Below, one piece after another: positions 1 to 10,033 of a stretch of DNA of 64,000 bases. Origin of the DNA: Prinsepia uniflora (lineage: Eukaryota; Streptophyta; Magnoliopsida; Rosales; Rosaceae); assembly GCA_032719365.1 (NCBI GenBank), contig CM064873.1:10202501-10266500 (forward strand), in the 5' to 3' direction. The translations under genes were made by a program, and so were the position numbers. The notes under the pieces were generated by a model, which saw only the letters and a list, made by a program, of their open reading frames with translations, ran no database searches and was not told the DNA's origin. Within the stretch, counting starts at the first letter, position 1. Every line of letters begins with the position of its first letter.

Positions 1-42
1 ATTTAAGCCACATTCTCATCCATCGAACCTGCTGGATCTATC

Positions 43-225
43 CGAGTCTTTAAACTCCCGAGTCTTTAAACTCAATCCAGGCCTCAATCATATCCGAGTC
101 TTTAAACTCCCGAGTCTTTAAACTCAATAGGCCTACGGGGGAAATATCAATATATCCGAGTCTTTAAACTCCCGAGTCTTTAACTCAATCCGGGTCTTTA
201 AACCCAATATCCAGATCCAGCAAAT
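43..225. repeat. Tandem GAGT-CTTTAA-ACTC microhairpin array
   Basis: About seven units of a 14-base palindrome, stem GAGT/ACTC around CTTTAA, lie between 43 and 213. The last full unit (about 199-212) changes both arms together to GGGT/ACCC. The array sits inside the intron-like module of LTR A, where other LTRs here carry different hairpin arrays. Confidence 0.75.
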
Positions 226-2217
226 CCAATCCCAAAACCATTTGAAAACCATTTTCCATTTCCATATCCAAACCCGAATCCGAAATCACTGGTCCGATGC
301 CCTTCCGGCATCCCGAACCGTCATTCCGAATCCAGACCCAGAACTCATTCCCTTCTCATTTCCCGGTCCAAGTCCGCAACCATCATTCCGTAAGCTAGCA
401 TCCGGAATAACCATTCCGAACCCAAACCCGAAATCCACTTCAAGTCCCGAATCGAATCCCGAATCGTCACCCGGAATTCTGATTCCGAAACCTGAAATCT
501 CATTTCCGAAAACACCTTTGAACTGGGCCTCAAGCCCGAAAATACTTTCCAAAATCCTTTTTCTTTCCTTGAAATCCAACCATCTTTCAAATCCCGAAAT
601 TAGCCATTAAAACCAGGTTCAAATCACGAGAGTTATCAAAATCTCGTAAAACGTGAAAACCGTCATTTTCCTCGAAAAACGTGCAAAAACCATAAACCAT
701 CACAATCACAATCAAATCATAGCATCAAATATAGAAAATATATAAAACATATATGCATGCATCAAGAGTTAAAAAGCAAAGTCCACTCACAGACCATTCC
801 GACGTAGCCTCGATACGCGCACTTACGCCGTTCCCGGCCAGTCCGTTATCCTCGAATTCCCGAACCTGTCCAAAACCCATAACGAGGTTACTAACTATTT
901 CACAAGAGTCCCACTCAATTCCCATACCTTTCCCGAACTTCTACAAATACTTTTAACGGAACCCTAGACCTTCGGCCCTGCAAAACTAACCCGAAACAAC
1001 GTCCGAAGAACCCGAAACCAATTCCAATGGACTCGTCAAAACTCCTGGACCAAAAACCATGTTGGCTGTTTTCCCCATCGCCACCGCACGCGCCCCCACG
1101 CGCCGCCCAAAGTGGCTGCGTGTGGCCCTCACGCGCTGCTACAGTGCATCCCCTACCTCGAACAAACCCGGTTCGATACAGTGTCTGTAATTCGAACTGG
1201 CGAGAGCGGTTCTCCACCGTTCCGTCTCCATTCCTTCCCTTCCTTCACCATTCTCATCGTCCAGGCCTACCCTATCGATTCCCCAACTCCTCTAACCTCG
1301 ACACTGTCCCTAGCCCGTCGACTGAAGCTCGAAACCAGACGGCCCAATAGCCCCTGTTTCACGATTCAGCCATTCCGATCACCCCCCGTCACGGTGACTG
1401 TCCCAAACTCTTCCTAGGGCCTCACTGAATCTAAACCAACCCTCCTAGACCTTCGACTCAGCCCCTACCTTCACGATTCACCGTTTGAAACTCACGGCCA
1501 AAACAGAGCACACAAGCACACTCCGTCGTGTTAACCTCCACCGTGCACCTCCCGTCACGGCAGCTCAACCAAACGACGCCCTGGACTCAACTGAACTCCT
1601 TAGACTCCCCTAGACTCTTCGATTCACTCCCTAGACTCACGACTTTCGATTTGAAGCTCAACGGAAAAATAGAGCACAGACATGGAGATTAGAATTTACC
1701 TGCAACCATCCACCGCCGTGCTCGCCGCCGCGTTCCCTGGAGTCCGCAGAGCCGCCTCAGCCTCCTCTCGAGTTCCCTGGCACCGTCCACGGCCACTGCA
1801 CCACCACAAGCTCACATTTCCTCCCTGTTTTCTCTGAAATCCCCGTGGCTCCCAACCGCACAACCACACGACCTCCGCACCTCCCAACCTTCTTACCGTC
1901 TCCCTTTCACTCTCTGGACACCTACACACACTCACAACTCACCAGCACCCTCGATCAACCTTCAATTTTTCCTCACCGCCTCACTCTGTTTCACTCTGGT
2001 TGAAACACACACACGATCACACATGGCTCACCTAAGTAATTGGAACCGTGCTCACACCAGATCCACCCAGAACTCAATTTTACGGTTATGCCACTACCTT
2101 TCTAGACCCATATCTCACACATCGTAAGTCCGATGAATACGTGCCGCCTGTCATCGAACTCAGGACGACGAGATCTACCTAACCATCCTTGGTCAACGTA
2201 CCAAAACTCGTCCGTAT

Positions 2218-2403
2218 GAAAAGTCAACTTTTCCCCCTATTTAACCAAAATTACGATAATGCCCTCAACCTTCCGAACAGCACAACTTCCTCCTCGGATG
2301 TCAGAATCGAGCGTACCACATGTCTATGGATTCGTGACGTCCTAAACTACGTCCTGGTCACTGGTCAATACCCAATTGACCATCCGAACGAGAAGTCAAC
2401 TCT
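2218..2403 (-). promoter_or_regulatory. U3 W-box/TGACG cluster of LTR A
   Basis: On the minus strand this stretch has GTTGACTTTT near 2228 and near 2400, a GGTCAATTGG-type box between them, and an ACGTC motif near 2336. TTGAC is the WRKY W-box core and TGACG the TGA-bZIP core. The same arrangement recurs in the U3 of the other LTRs. A promoter role is inferred. Confidence 0.45.
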
Positions 2404-2533
2404 TTGCCCGAACTAGGGGCAAAATCGTCATCTTACCCTATCGATCCAAAAATCTCCAGCTAAGTACTACTTAAGCTCGCTAATCCCATCTTAATCACTC
2501 TCATAATCCCGATTCTCAGGATGGGTTGTTACA

Positions 2534-3433
2534 CACGGTCTGTTGTCGTGCAGCCGAGGGAGGCTCGACTCAGACCAGAGATGTGCTGGTTTATATATGT
2601 GGATCGGTAAGTGATGTGTTCACGAGATCCGGATCGTCGGCTGGTGAGATTTTCACAGCGACGGATTGCTGATTGGTGATGTGTTCACAGCAGCGGATGC
2701 TCGGATTTTGAGCGGTCCTTGAGCCTATTGATTTGCACGCGTTGCATGGATAAACGTGACTCTAAGAAACAGGATATGGAGATAAGTCCCGTGGTTTTAT
2801 GGAAAATGATTTTGAGGAAACTGTGGTTTTATGGAAAATGCTTTTGAGGAAACCGTGGTTTTAATGAGATTCAAATTTATTTAATGAAAATGAGTTTTAA
2901 GGATAATGTGGACATGGAATTTAGAAACATGTTGTTTGTGATTACGTACCGGTTTTGTGTACGAGTTTTTGGTCTTTGTGGCCAGGTTATGGTGTTCACA
3001 TGTTTTGGCCTGAGAGCCAGGATTTGCTGTTTTATAACATGAACTAATTTAGTGAACATGAGTTTTACGAACCATGGGAAAACATGTTTAGATTTTATCG
3101 ATCCACTGTTCATACTTGAATGATTTCATACTATTACTCATGTTTTATGATATGCATGCACGTTTGTGAAAACTGGAGGGTAAGAATGTATATTTGGCAA
3201 ACGTATTTATCGAACTTTATTTTTGTCCACTCACACCTTTTCTGTTTTATTGACCCTTCAGGTCGTGGCGTGATGGTCGAGGCTATTCGAGAGGTGGAGG
3301 TATGAGTGGGCACATGCGCAAATATCCCTTGTCTGGCAGGTGCTGAAGGGTAGTTTCGGATTTTCAGTTGACTTGTCAGATGGGAGTAGGACCGGGCACG
3401 GTTATCTATGTCCTTCGGGGACGGGTCCTGTCA
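2534..3433 (+). repeat. Ty3/gypsy LTR B, 3' part
   Basis: Plus-strand LTR fragment abutting LTR A. It holds the end of an intron-like module: TGCATGCA near 3153, GTCCACTCAC near 3229, a pyrimidine-rich run and an acceptor-like CAG ending at 3261. A short second-exon-like part follows, ending in the usual LTR terminus GGACGGGTCCTGTCA at 3433. It is closely similar to 8590-9010 (LTR D). The start of this LTR is missing. Confidence 0.7.
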
Positions 3434-5351
3434 GAATGGGTAGGAAACCTAAAAATAGGAAGTTAGGGATTGAAATGGAGGAAAACGGACGAAAAATGGA
3501 GGAGGAAACAGCCTGAACCGGTCACACCGGTCCAGGAAAACCAGAGGACCAAACCGGCTGGTTTGAACTGGGCTGGATCTCAGGGACGATGAACAGTACC
3601 CTGGCGCATGAGGCCCATGCGCAGGGCCTATCTTGGGAGCGTGAGGGCGCGTGTCCCACTATTTGGGGAAGTGTCCAACATACAAAACACTCTACTCGAT
3701 GTAACGAACATTTTGGGACTGGTTTCGTGTCAATTGGACATCGTTTCGATATAGTTCGGGCTGTCCGAAGTTTTAGGTTCGAGTTTAAAAATAGTTAGAA
3801 AATCGGGAAAATTATGGGACTTCAATATGAGGTTAATAAGGCTATTAGTAACCCTCTAAATGAATTTGGACAGGTTTGGGAGTCCCGGTGGCGACGATTG
3901 ACCCGTGAGACGATTATGGCACGCGTATCGAGGCGCGGCTTAGGACGGTCTGTGAGTGGACCTTGATTTCTAAACTGTGATGCATGCATAAATGTTTTAT
4001 ATGGATTATGAATATGATTCTATGCTGTTGAATTGGATGATTGTGATTTATATGGTTTCACGCTTTACGAGGCGATTTACGTGCTTACACGTAAATCGAG
4101 GTTTTTGATTTTACACTGATTTTCCGTACTTATGGTTTTGGATATGATTTCATAAAATGGTTTTGGATTTGAAAAGGTAAACTCGGGTTCGAGACCCCTT
4201 TGTTTCGGAAACCCTCGGACTCGATGTCCCTTTTTGTTACGTTCTCGTGCCGGAGGCCCAATTGGTTCTTAAATTGATTTCGGATTTGGAAATATGGAAT
4301 CGGGCGCGAGACCCATTTGATTTACGGAATCGGGCACAAGGCCTAGTTGGTTTACGATTCGAACTGGAGGTCCAGTTTGTATGTGGATTCGGGCCTAGGG
4401 CTCAGTTATGTGTTTTTACGGGTCATGACGATTTATGGGAACCAGCATGAACCCTTGAAAGGATTTTACGGGTCATGACGTTTTATGGGAACCGACATGA
4501 ACTTTTGAAAGGATTTATGATTCATGACGGCTAGTGAGGGCCGGGCATGAATCCTGGAAAGGTTTAAAGAATGATTTCAAAGGTTTTTCATATTCCATCC
4601 TTTATATATGATTGTCTCCTCCGGGGAGGGTCGTTGGCCTGGGTGGACCCCGGAGTAGTCACGGAGCACTGACTGAGTGGAGTCGCACCCCAGTTGGGTT
4701 CCTTACTCTCATGATGGGCATGGTTCGTTACCTCCAGGGAGGGTCATTGATCTACGGACATTGACCTGGGTGGACCCTGGAGAGACTTGGGTTTGAGACC
4801 CTGGTTAGCACGCGCGTAGCTTTATTTTACCGTGACAGGTTCTTGGATATGAAATATATTGGATAAACATGATTTCAGTGGTTTGGGAAATTGTGTTTTA
4901 TGATGATAAATGGATTTGGGCTGAGATCCCACATATGTTTATGATGTTATGGTTTTCTGTAAATGGTTTTGGGCAGGAACCCGTGTGACTTGTATTTACA
5001 GAAATTGGGGCTGAGACCCTAAATATGGATGTTTTAACATATGTGATTGGATAAATGGTTTTACTATGCATGCATGCTTTTTAGTGAAGGGTATAATGTC
5101 TTTTATGAAATATGTTTTATAAACTCTTTATTTTTGTCCACTCACAGTCTTTCTGTTTTTAATATCCTTCAGGTTGGACACGGTGTGGACTGTAGCAGAG
5201 ATCGAGATATCACATGCCTCCTCCGGATCCTGGCGTACTCTAATAGCCCGGGAGGGCAAAGGTCGAAAATATCCCTTGTCTGACACTTCGTGGCAGACGG
5301 GAGCAGGGTCATCCCACGTTAATCCTTGGGGGATTGGGATGGGTCCTGTCA
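3434..5351 (+). repeat. Ty3/gypsy LTR C, 5'-truncated
   Basis: Plus-strand LTR lacking its U3 start. It has the GC-rich block with GCGTGAGGGCGCGTG (about 3640), the exon-like end ACGCGTATCGAGGC (about 3920), the module donor GTGAGTGGAC at 3952, hairpin units, the module end CAG at 5172 and the terminus GGGATGGGTCCTGTCA at 5351. No coding content. Confidence 0.7.
3952..5172 (+). other. Intron-like inverted-end module in LTR C
   Basis: The first bases are GTGAGTGGAC, with GATGCATGCAT about 25 bases on. The end has GCATGCATGC, then GTCCACTCAC at about 5135, a T-rich run and TTCAG at 5172. The ends are inverted copies and also match donor and acceptor consensus. The interior has GGGTTCGAGACCC-like units (4180-4400) and two large hairpins with arms CTCCGGGG/CCCCGGAG and CTCCAGGG/CCCTGGAG (about 4617-4790). 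Confidence 0.6.
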
Positions 5352-5780
5352 GCATAGATTTGCGTGAAAATGATATTTTGGGCTTGAGACCCAATTGGAT
5401 AGTGATTTTGACTCGGATTTGGAGTCACATGTGAATATGATTAAATTGATAATTTTGATTTATAAAGTGAATTCTGGACACTGTTTTATGATGGATTTGT
5501 GGAACTTGCTTTGTGAAAGCTATGTCTCGGGCATATGCCACATTGAAATGTTTTTGACTTGATTTGAGACATAAATGATTTTAAATTGAGATTACTGGAT
5601 TTGGTGACCTGTTCCACATATGCCATCCTCTGTGATTTGATAGTCTCCTCCAGACGTCGTAGATCCTGGAGTAGCCACGATCCACTGCCTGGAGATGAGT
5701 AGCTCCGAGGGAGGCTCACTCTCAGGAGCGTGGGATTATGATGATATCCTCCAGAAGTCGTTGATCCTAGAGTTGATATC
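5352..5780 (+). repeat. Ty3/gypsy LTR D, left segment
   Basis: Module interior of a plus-strand LTR, interrupted at 5780 by solo LTR E. It shows hairpin units such as CTCCAG...CTGGAG around 5645-5675. The text resumes at 8442, where a CAGACGTCGTAGATCCTGG unit like the one near 5650 appears. Confidence 0.55.
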
Positions 5781-6079
5781 TGACAAGACCCGCCCCGATC
5801 CCACGGGGACCACAAGGGTACGTGCCCTGCTCCCGTCTGACACCCAAAATAACATTCCAATTTTAACCTCAAAATTTCAAATGCATAAATAACCAAATTA
5901 AAGTTATACATCAAATCCAAATTTAACAGATGTCAGACAAGGGATGAAATCCAAAATTACAAATTCTGAGCACGACTCTAAACTAATCCTGCGGGTCAAA
6001 CCACCCGATAGGGGTTCAGATACGCAGAAGTAGATCTATGCCTCAGCCTCATGATCCTCCTCTACCTCAGTAGCACAGC

Positions 6080-6816
6080 CTGGAGGGGTTACCAAAACAT
6101 TTAAGGGTGAGTGGGCCGAAACTCAAGTTTATAAAACAGTTCAATAAGTAAAACATATAATTTACCCCTCCGTTTTCCAAACATGCATGCATCAAAATTT
6201 AAAACCATAAACCATATAATATGAACCATAAGGCATGTAATAAAACCATAAACATAATTATAGCCACTGCACTATACACTCCGATCCTGACATCCAAGAT
6301 GTCTAACGTCCCTGACGTCCAATAAGGTCACAGTCCCAAGGCTACGCGTGCCACTCGGGGTCTCAATCCCGAGTCCAATCCCCGAACCCCGTCCGGGTAC
6401 GGCATCCCAGATGCCTAGCGTCCCAAACGCTCGACATCCCAGACATCAAATCATAGCAATCTTGTTCCTGAGTCATTTTACGGTCCGGTTCCTCCGTAGA
6501 ATGGCCCCTCACAGGCAATGCGCCGTGACCGCTCTGGATACCACATCCGGAGGAGACAGTATCACATGAGTGGATATATATAGTGCAATACCAAATACAT
6601 TTTATCGATATCCACTTGCAAAACATATATATAGATAAAATCCAAAACCATTCTTTAAGTTTCACCAGACAGGTCTCAAACCCAAATACCGTGAAACGTG
6701 CCATAACCATAATTTCAAGATCAACAAAACCGTTATTTGTTTTTAGCATGTGAAAATATAGGTAAATCAGAAAACATTTATGCACGCAAGGGTTTAATGA
6801 TATCGGGCCCACTCAC
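6080..6816 (-). other. Intron-like module in LTR E
   Basis: On the minus strand it begins GTGAGTGGGCCC at 6816 and ends with an acceptor-like CCTCCAG at 6080 (737 bp). Inside, 6290-6450 has hairpins with three-base loops such as GGCATC-CCA-GATGCC and GACATC-CAA-GATGTC. The second-exon-like tail ends in a frame reading EAEA-stop. Confidence 0.55.
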
Positions 6817-8156
6817 AGTACAATCCTGCTGAAAACCGAACGTATACCATCGTCCTGGTACTATTGTATAATCCCTGTCATGTCCAAAGTATGCGTAAAG
6901 GTCAATATAAGTCCTTAACATTCATCCAAAAAGTCCGAAACAGAAACCGGCTCGGGGAAACCGTCCAAACACGTTTCCCGAGACAACCGGCCCTAAACTG
7001 ACCCACCTAACTATCTCAGATCAACATGGTTAATTCACCAAAAATGTTCAGAATGATGAGAGGATAAAAATTCATGTTGATCGTGATCGGAGATAAGGTC
7101 TAACGTGTCCTCACGCACCGCCCAAAGTGGCTGCGCGTGAAAGTCAAGCGCCTGACACTGTAGCTGCTACAGTGTCACCTTCTTCACCCGATAGCCTGCT
7201 ATTCGGACCTTCAACCCGCGACATGACCCGGATAATTACCCTTCAATTCTTAATCAATTTCCTTCGTTTTTGATTCTAGTATCTTCTCTAAACATCCAAT
7301 TAAAGTTCTAAGTCATTAATTTGCCTCGACAAGTCCCCAATCGACCCTTCGACCTGTGATCAACCAAAAGGGTTGATCACCACAACTCAGTGGTTTCCAA
7401 ACTATAATCAAATTAACTTCCCAGTATGTTTCCTAAGGCTAATACGAACTGAAACAAACGATCAATTTAACAAGAAATTACCTGGAAGTGATCGTCCAAG
7501 TCTCTGTAACTCCACTGAAAACGGCAGCCTCCGTCCCAGCTCAACCGTGGCTGGTTTCCTTCGATTCCGATGTGGTTGTGTTCCAAACACCCCCAGGAGA
7601 CTAAACCAAGCCTTTTTTGTCCAATAAACCGTAGAAATTAAAATATGATTTTTCCTCCAAATCCCAGAAATTCGGTTTCTCTGATTTCCTCTCGATCACT
7701 CGACCCTCAGTCCCACAGAGTGAAAGACCACTCAATTCTCATTCAGTTTAATCGACCTCTGCCATCCTAAAAGCTCGTGGAAGCCAACCTGGCCACTGAG
7801 ACATGTTTCTCGCAAACTTCAAATCTCGAATTAACAATGGTGTCCACGTTGAGGAATGAATTAGCTATGTTCAGATGCCTATAAGGCTTTAAACAATCCA
7901 TACTTTCCAGCACACAACTTGAATAATCAATTGGGCACTTAGAACCACCGCAAATGGTGGTGCAGCCCATGTTCCCCCGCGGTTGCTACAGTAACCAGGG
8001 GTAAAATGACCAAAATGCCCCCAGTTCAAAAATTACCATAATGCCCTTCACATTCCAGACCCATGACTCAGCCATCTGAAGTCTGATTTTAGTGTGCCAC
8101 CTGTCAACGGACTCAGGGCATTGAGACCTACCTAACGGTCCTCGAGTCGTGCGAAA

Positions 8157-8357
8157 ATCAGTTGTCAAATGAAAAGTCAACATTTTCGCCCATACCGTCC
8201 AAATTACGGTGATGCCCCTGAACTTCCGATAGTCATAACTTTTTCCCTGATAGTCCGAATTGGACGTGCCACCTGTCTATGGACTCGTGACGTCCCGAGC
8301 TACGTCACGATCATTGATCAAAGTCCGTTTGACCCACCGATAAAAAAGTCAACATTT
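8157..8357 (-). promoter_or_regulatory. U3 W-box/TGACG cluster of LTR E
   Basis: On the minus strand: GTTGACTTTT near both ends, GGTCAAACGGACTTTGA between them, and GGGACGTCACGAG. Same order and spacing as in the U3 of E2 and E3. Promoter function is inferred. Confidence 0.45.
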
Positions 8358-8441
8358 TGGCAATACAATTCACATGAGTAAAAACGTCAATTCATTCATT
8401 AATTTACAATATTAAAATCCTCGAATTTTCGGGGTGTTACA

Positions 8442-9019
8442 GTATCCCCCCAGACGTCGTAGATCCTGGGGGATGTACTCGGACTTGAGACACCGAGTTT
8501 GCACGCGTTGCATTGATATGGTGATGGGGTTATATGGATATTGAAATCAGATATTGAGGATTGGTGGTACTGTGATTTATAGATCTTTGTGTCCCAATAC
8601 TTTATAACCAGTTGCTTTATAACCAAATACTTTATAACATGATGCTTTATATCATGAACTGATTTGTTGAACATGAGTTTTAAGGATCATGGGAAAACAT
8701 GTTTAGATTTTATCGGTCCTCTGTTCATACTTGAATGATTTCATACTATTACCCATGTTTTATGATATGCATGCATGTTTGTGAAAACTGGAGGGTAAGA
8801 ATGTGTTTTGGTAAACGTATTTATAAAAGTTTGTTTTTGTCCACTCACACATTTTCTGTTTTATTGACCCTCCAGGTCGCGGCGCGATGATCGAGGCTAT
8901 TAGAGAGGTGGAGGTATGAGTGGCCACATGCGGAGTTATCCCTTGTTTGGCAAGTCATGAAGGGTATTTTCGGAACTTCAGTTGACATGTTAGATGGGAG
9001 CATGACCAGGCACGAATGG
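8442..9019 (+). repeat. Ty3/gypsy LTR D, right segment
   Basis: Continuation of LTR D after solo LTR E: TTTGCACGCGTTGCAT, TGCATGCATG near 8770, GTCCACTCACAC near 8839 and CCTCCAG ending at 8875. The short frame after the acceptor-like site reads MIEAIREVEV-stop (8887-8919). About 30 bases of the LTR terminus are missing; the next element starts abruptly near 9020. Confidence 0.65.
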
Positions 9020-10018
9020 GTACGCCTTGGTGGGCGTGAGTCGGATTGGTACGTGTTGGATTATGTGATTAGGAGTAGACGTATTGATGTTGGTCGGGTG
9101 ACCATGGGACTCAAAATGGATAATGGGTTGGAGTTTTCAATCTGTCTAGTACTGAATTGGACAGATGGACTCCAGAATTAAAATGTGATTGACTGCGAGT
9201 GATGTACGTACCATGTACGTTGTTCGAGGAACGATACTGGGCAGGCTTGTGGTGCCTGGTGGCGGTATATAGGATATACCAGGGGTACATTGGTGAGTGT
9301 GTTGGTAGTCAGCTTAGCCCCGATACCATTGGATTAGTTGAGGACGTGAACTGGATATTGGGTACTATGCCCTGGTCAGGGTGATTCTGATGGGTCCAGT
9401 TACACATAGGTCGAGTGCTTTGTTGGTATACGTATACTCAAGGTGAGTGAGTTGGTGGTTACTGTAACCACAAGCAAATATAGTGTCAGTTTTGATTGAC
9501 GACTGTTAAGTGGTGACAGTGTGGGAAGTGTCAGCTTGGGTGTGATAGCTATAGTGGGAGTACGTACTTTCAGCCTGACAGTTGTAGGTTGGAACGTGTC
9601 AGAGTGATAGACTAATAAGGATCTGACGTCAACTTAGTATCACTGATATGTCGGAGTGAGTGATCGGCTAGACACCGTTATTGTGTCTCGAGTGAGACTT
9701 ACGAGTCGAAGTGTGGTTATATTGGACGTGTATGATTACACGAAAGTGCCCGAGTAGTGGGACATGTTTGGATTTCCACGAGGTGGTAGTGGAATTTGGA
9801 TAGTGGGAATTTTCGAGGCCTTTTGGGAGTTCATTGGTTTTGGGTTCATTTGGAACTCCAAAGTTAAACGAGTTGAAGCTAGTGCAATTCCATGATGGTT
9901 GACCCCTTGGGAAGTTGCACCGTGAGCTTCCGAAAACAAAACGTGAGGGTGAAGAGGCCCAAAGCGGACAGTATCGTGCTAGAGTCGGGTCCTAATCGAG
10001 GAGGGTTGGGTCCTAACA
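9020..10018 (+). repeat. 5' direct repeat (LTR-like) of non-coding element P0
   Basis: About 1 kb, repeated at 12656-13686 with high identity. It ends in CCCAAAGCGGACAGTATCG and GGGTCCTAACA, typical of plant LTR 3' ends, and is followed directly by a primer-binding site. It does not begin with TG, so its left end is truncated or is not a classical LTR start. ORFs here (such as 9199-9384) recur only because the repeat recurs. Confidence 0.65.
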
Positions 10019-10021
10019 GAA

Positions 10022-10033
10022 TGGTATCAGAGC
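10022..10033 (+). other. tRNA-Met primer-binding site of P0
   Basis: TGGTATCAGAGC, the standard plant LTR-element primer site matching the 3' end of initiator tRNA-Met, three bases after the repeat end. Confidence 0.85.

Larger units (their letters stand above)
1..2533 (-). repeat. Ty3/gypsy LTR A, truncated by the window edge
   Basis: LTR read on the minus strand. It starts TGTAACAACCCATCC at 2533 and runs left out of the window. In element order it has a U3 with W-box/TGACG motifs (about 2403-2218), a GC-rich hairpin block (about 1150-1087), an exon-like end with GCGTATCGAGGC, then GTGAGTGGAC at 790 followed by TGCATGCAT. The inner end and primer-binding site lie outside the window, so it could be a solo LTR or part of an element. 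ORFs in it (for example 1027-1350) look like non-coding chance frames. Confidence 0.75.
5781..8441 (-). repeat. Solo Ty3/gypsy LTR E (2661 bp)
   Basis: Complete LTR in minus orientation: starts TGTAACACCCCGAAAAT at 8441 and ends GGCGGGTCTTGTCA at 5781. Flanking 5-mers are ATATC (5776-5780) and GTATC (8442-8446), a TSD with one change. No internal region is present, so it is a solo LTR left by recombination. It is a diverged relative of the LTRs of E2 over its whole length. Contents: U3 boxes (8357-8157), GC-rich block (about 7180-7111), module 6816-6080, terminal part to 5781. Confidence 0.85.
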
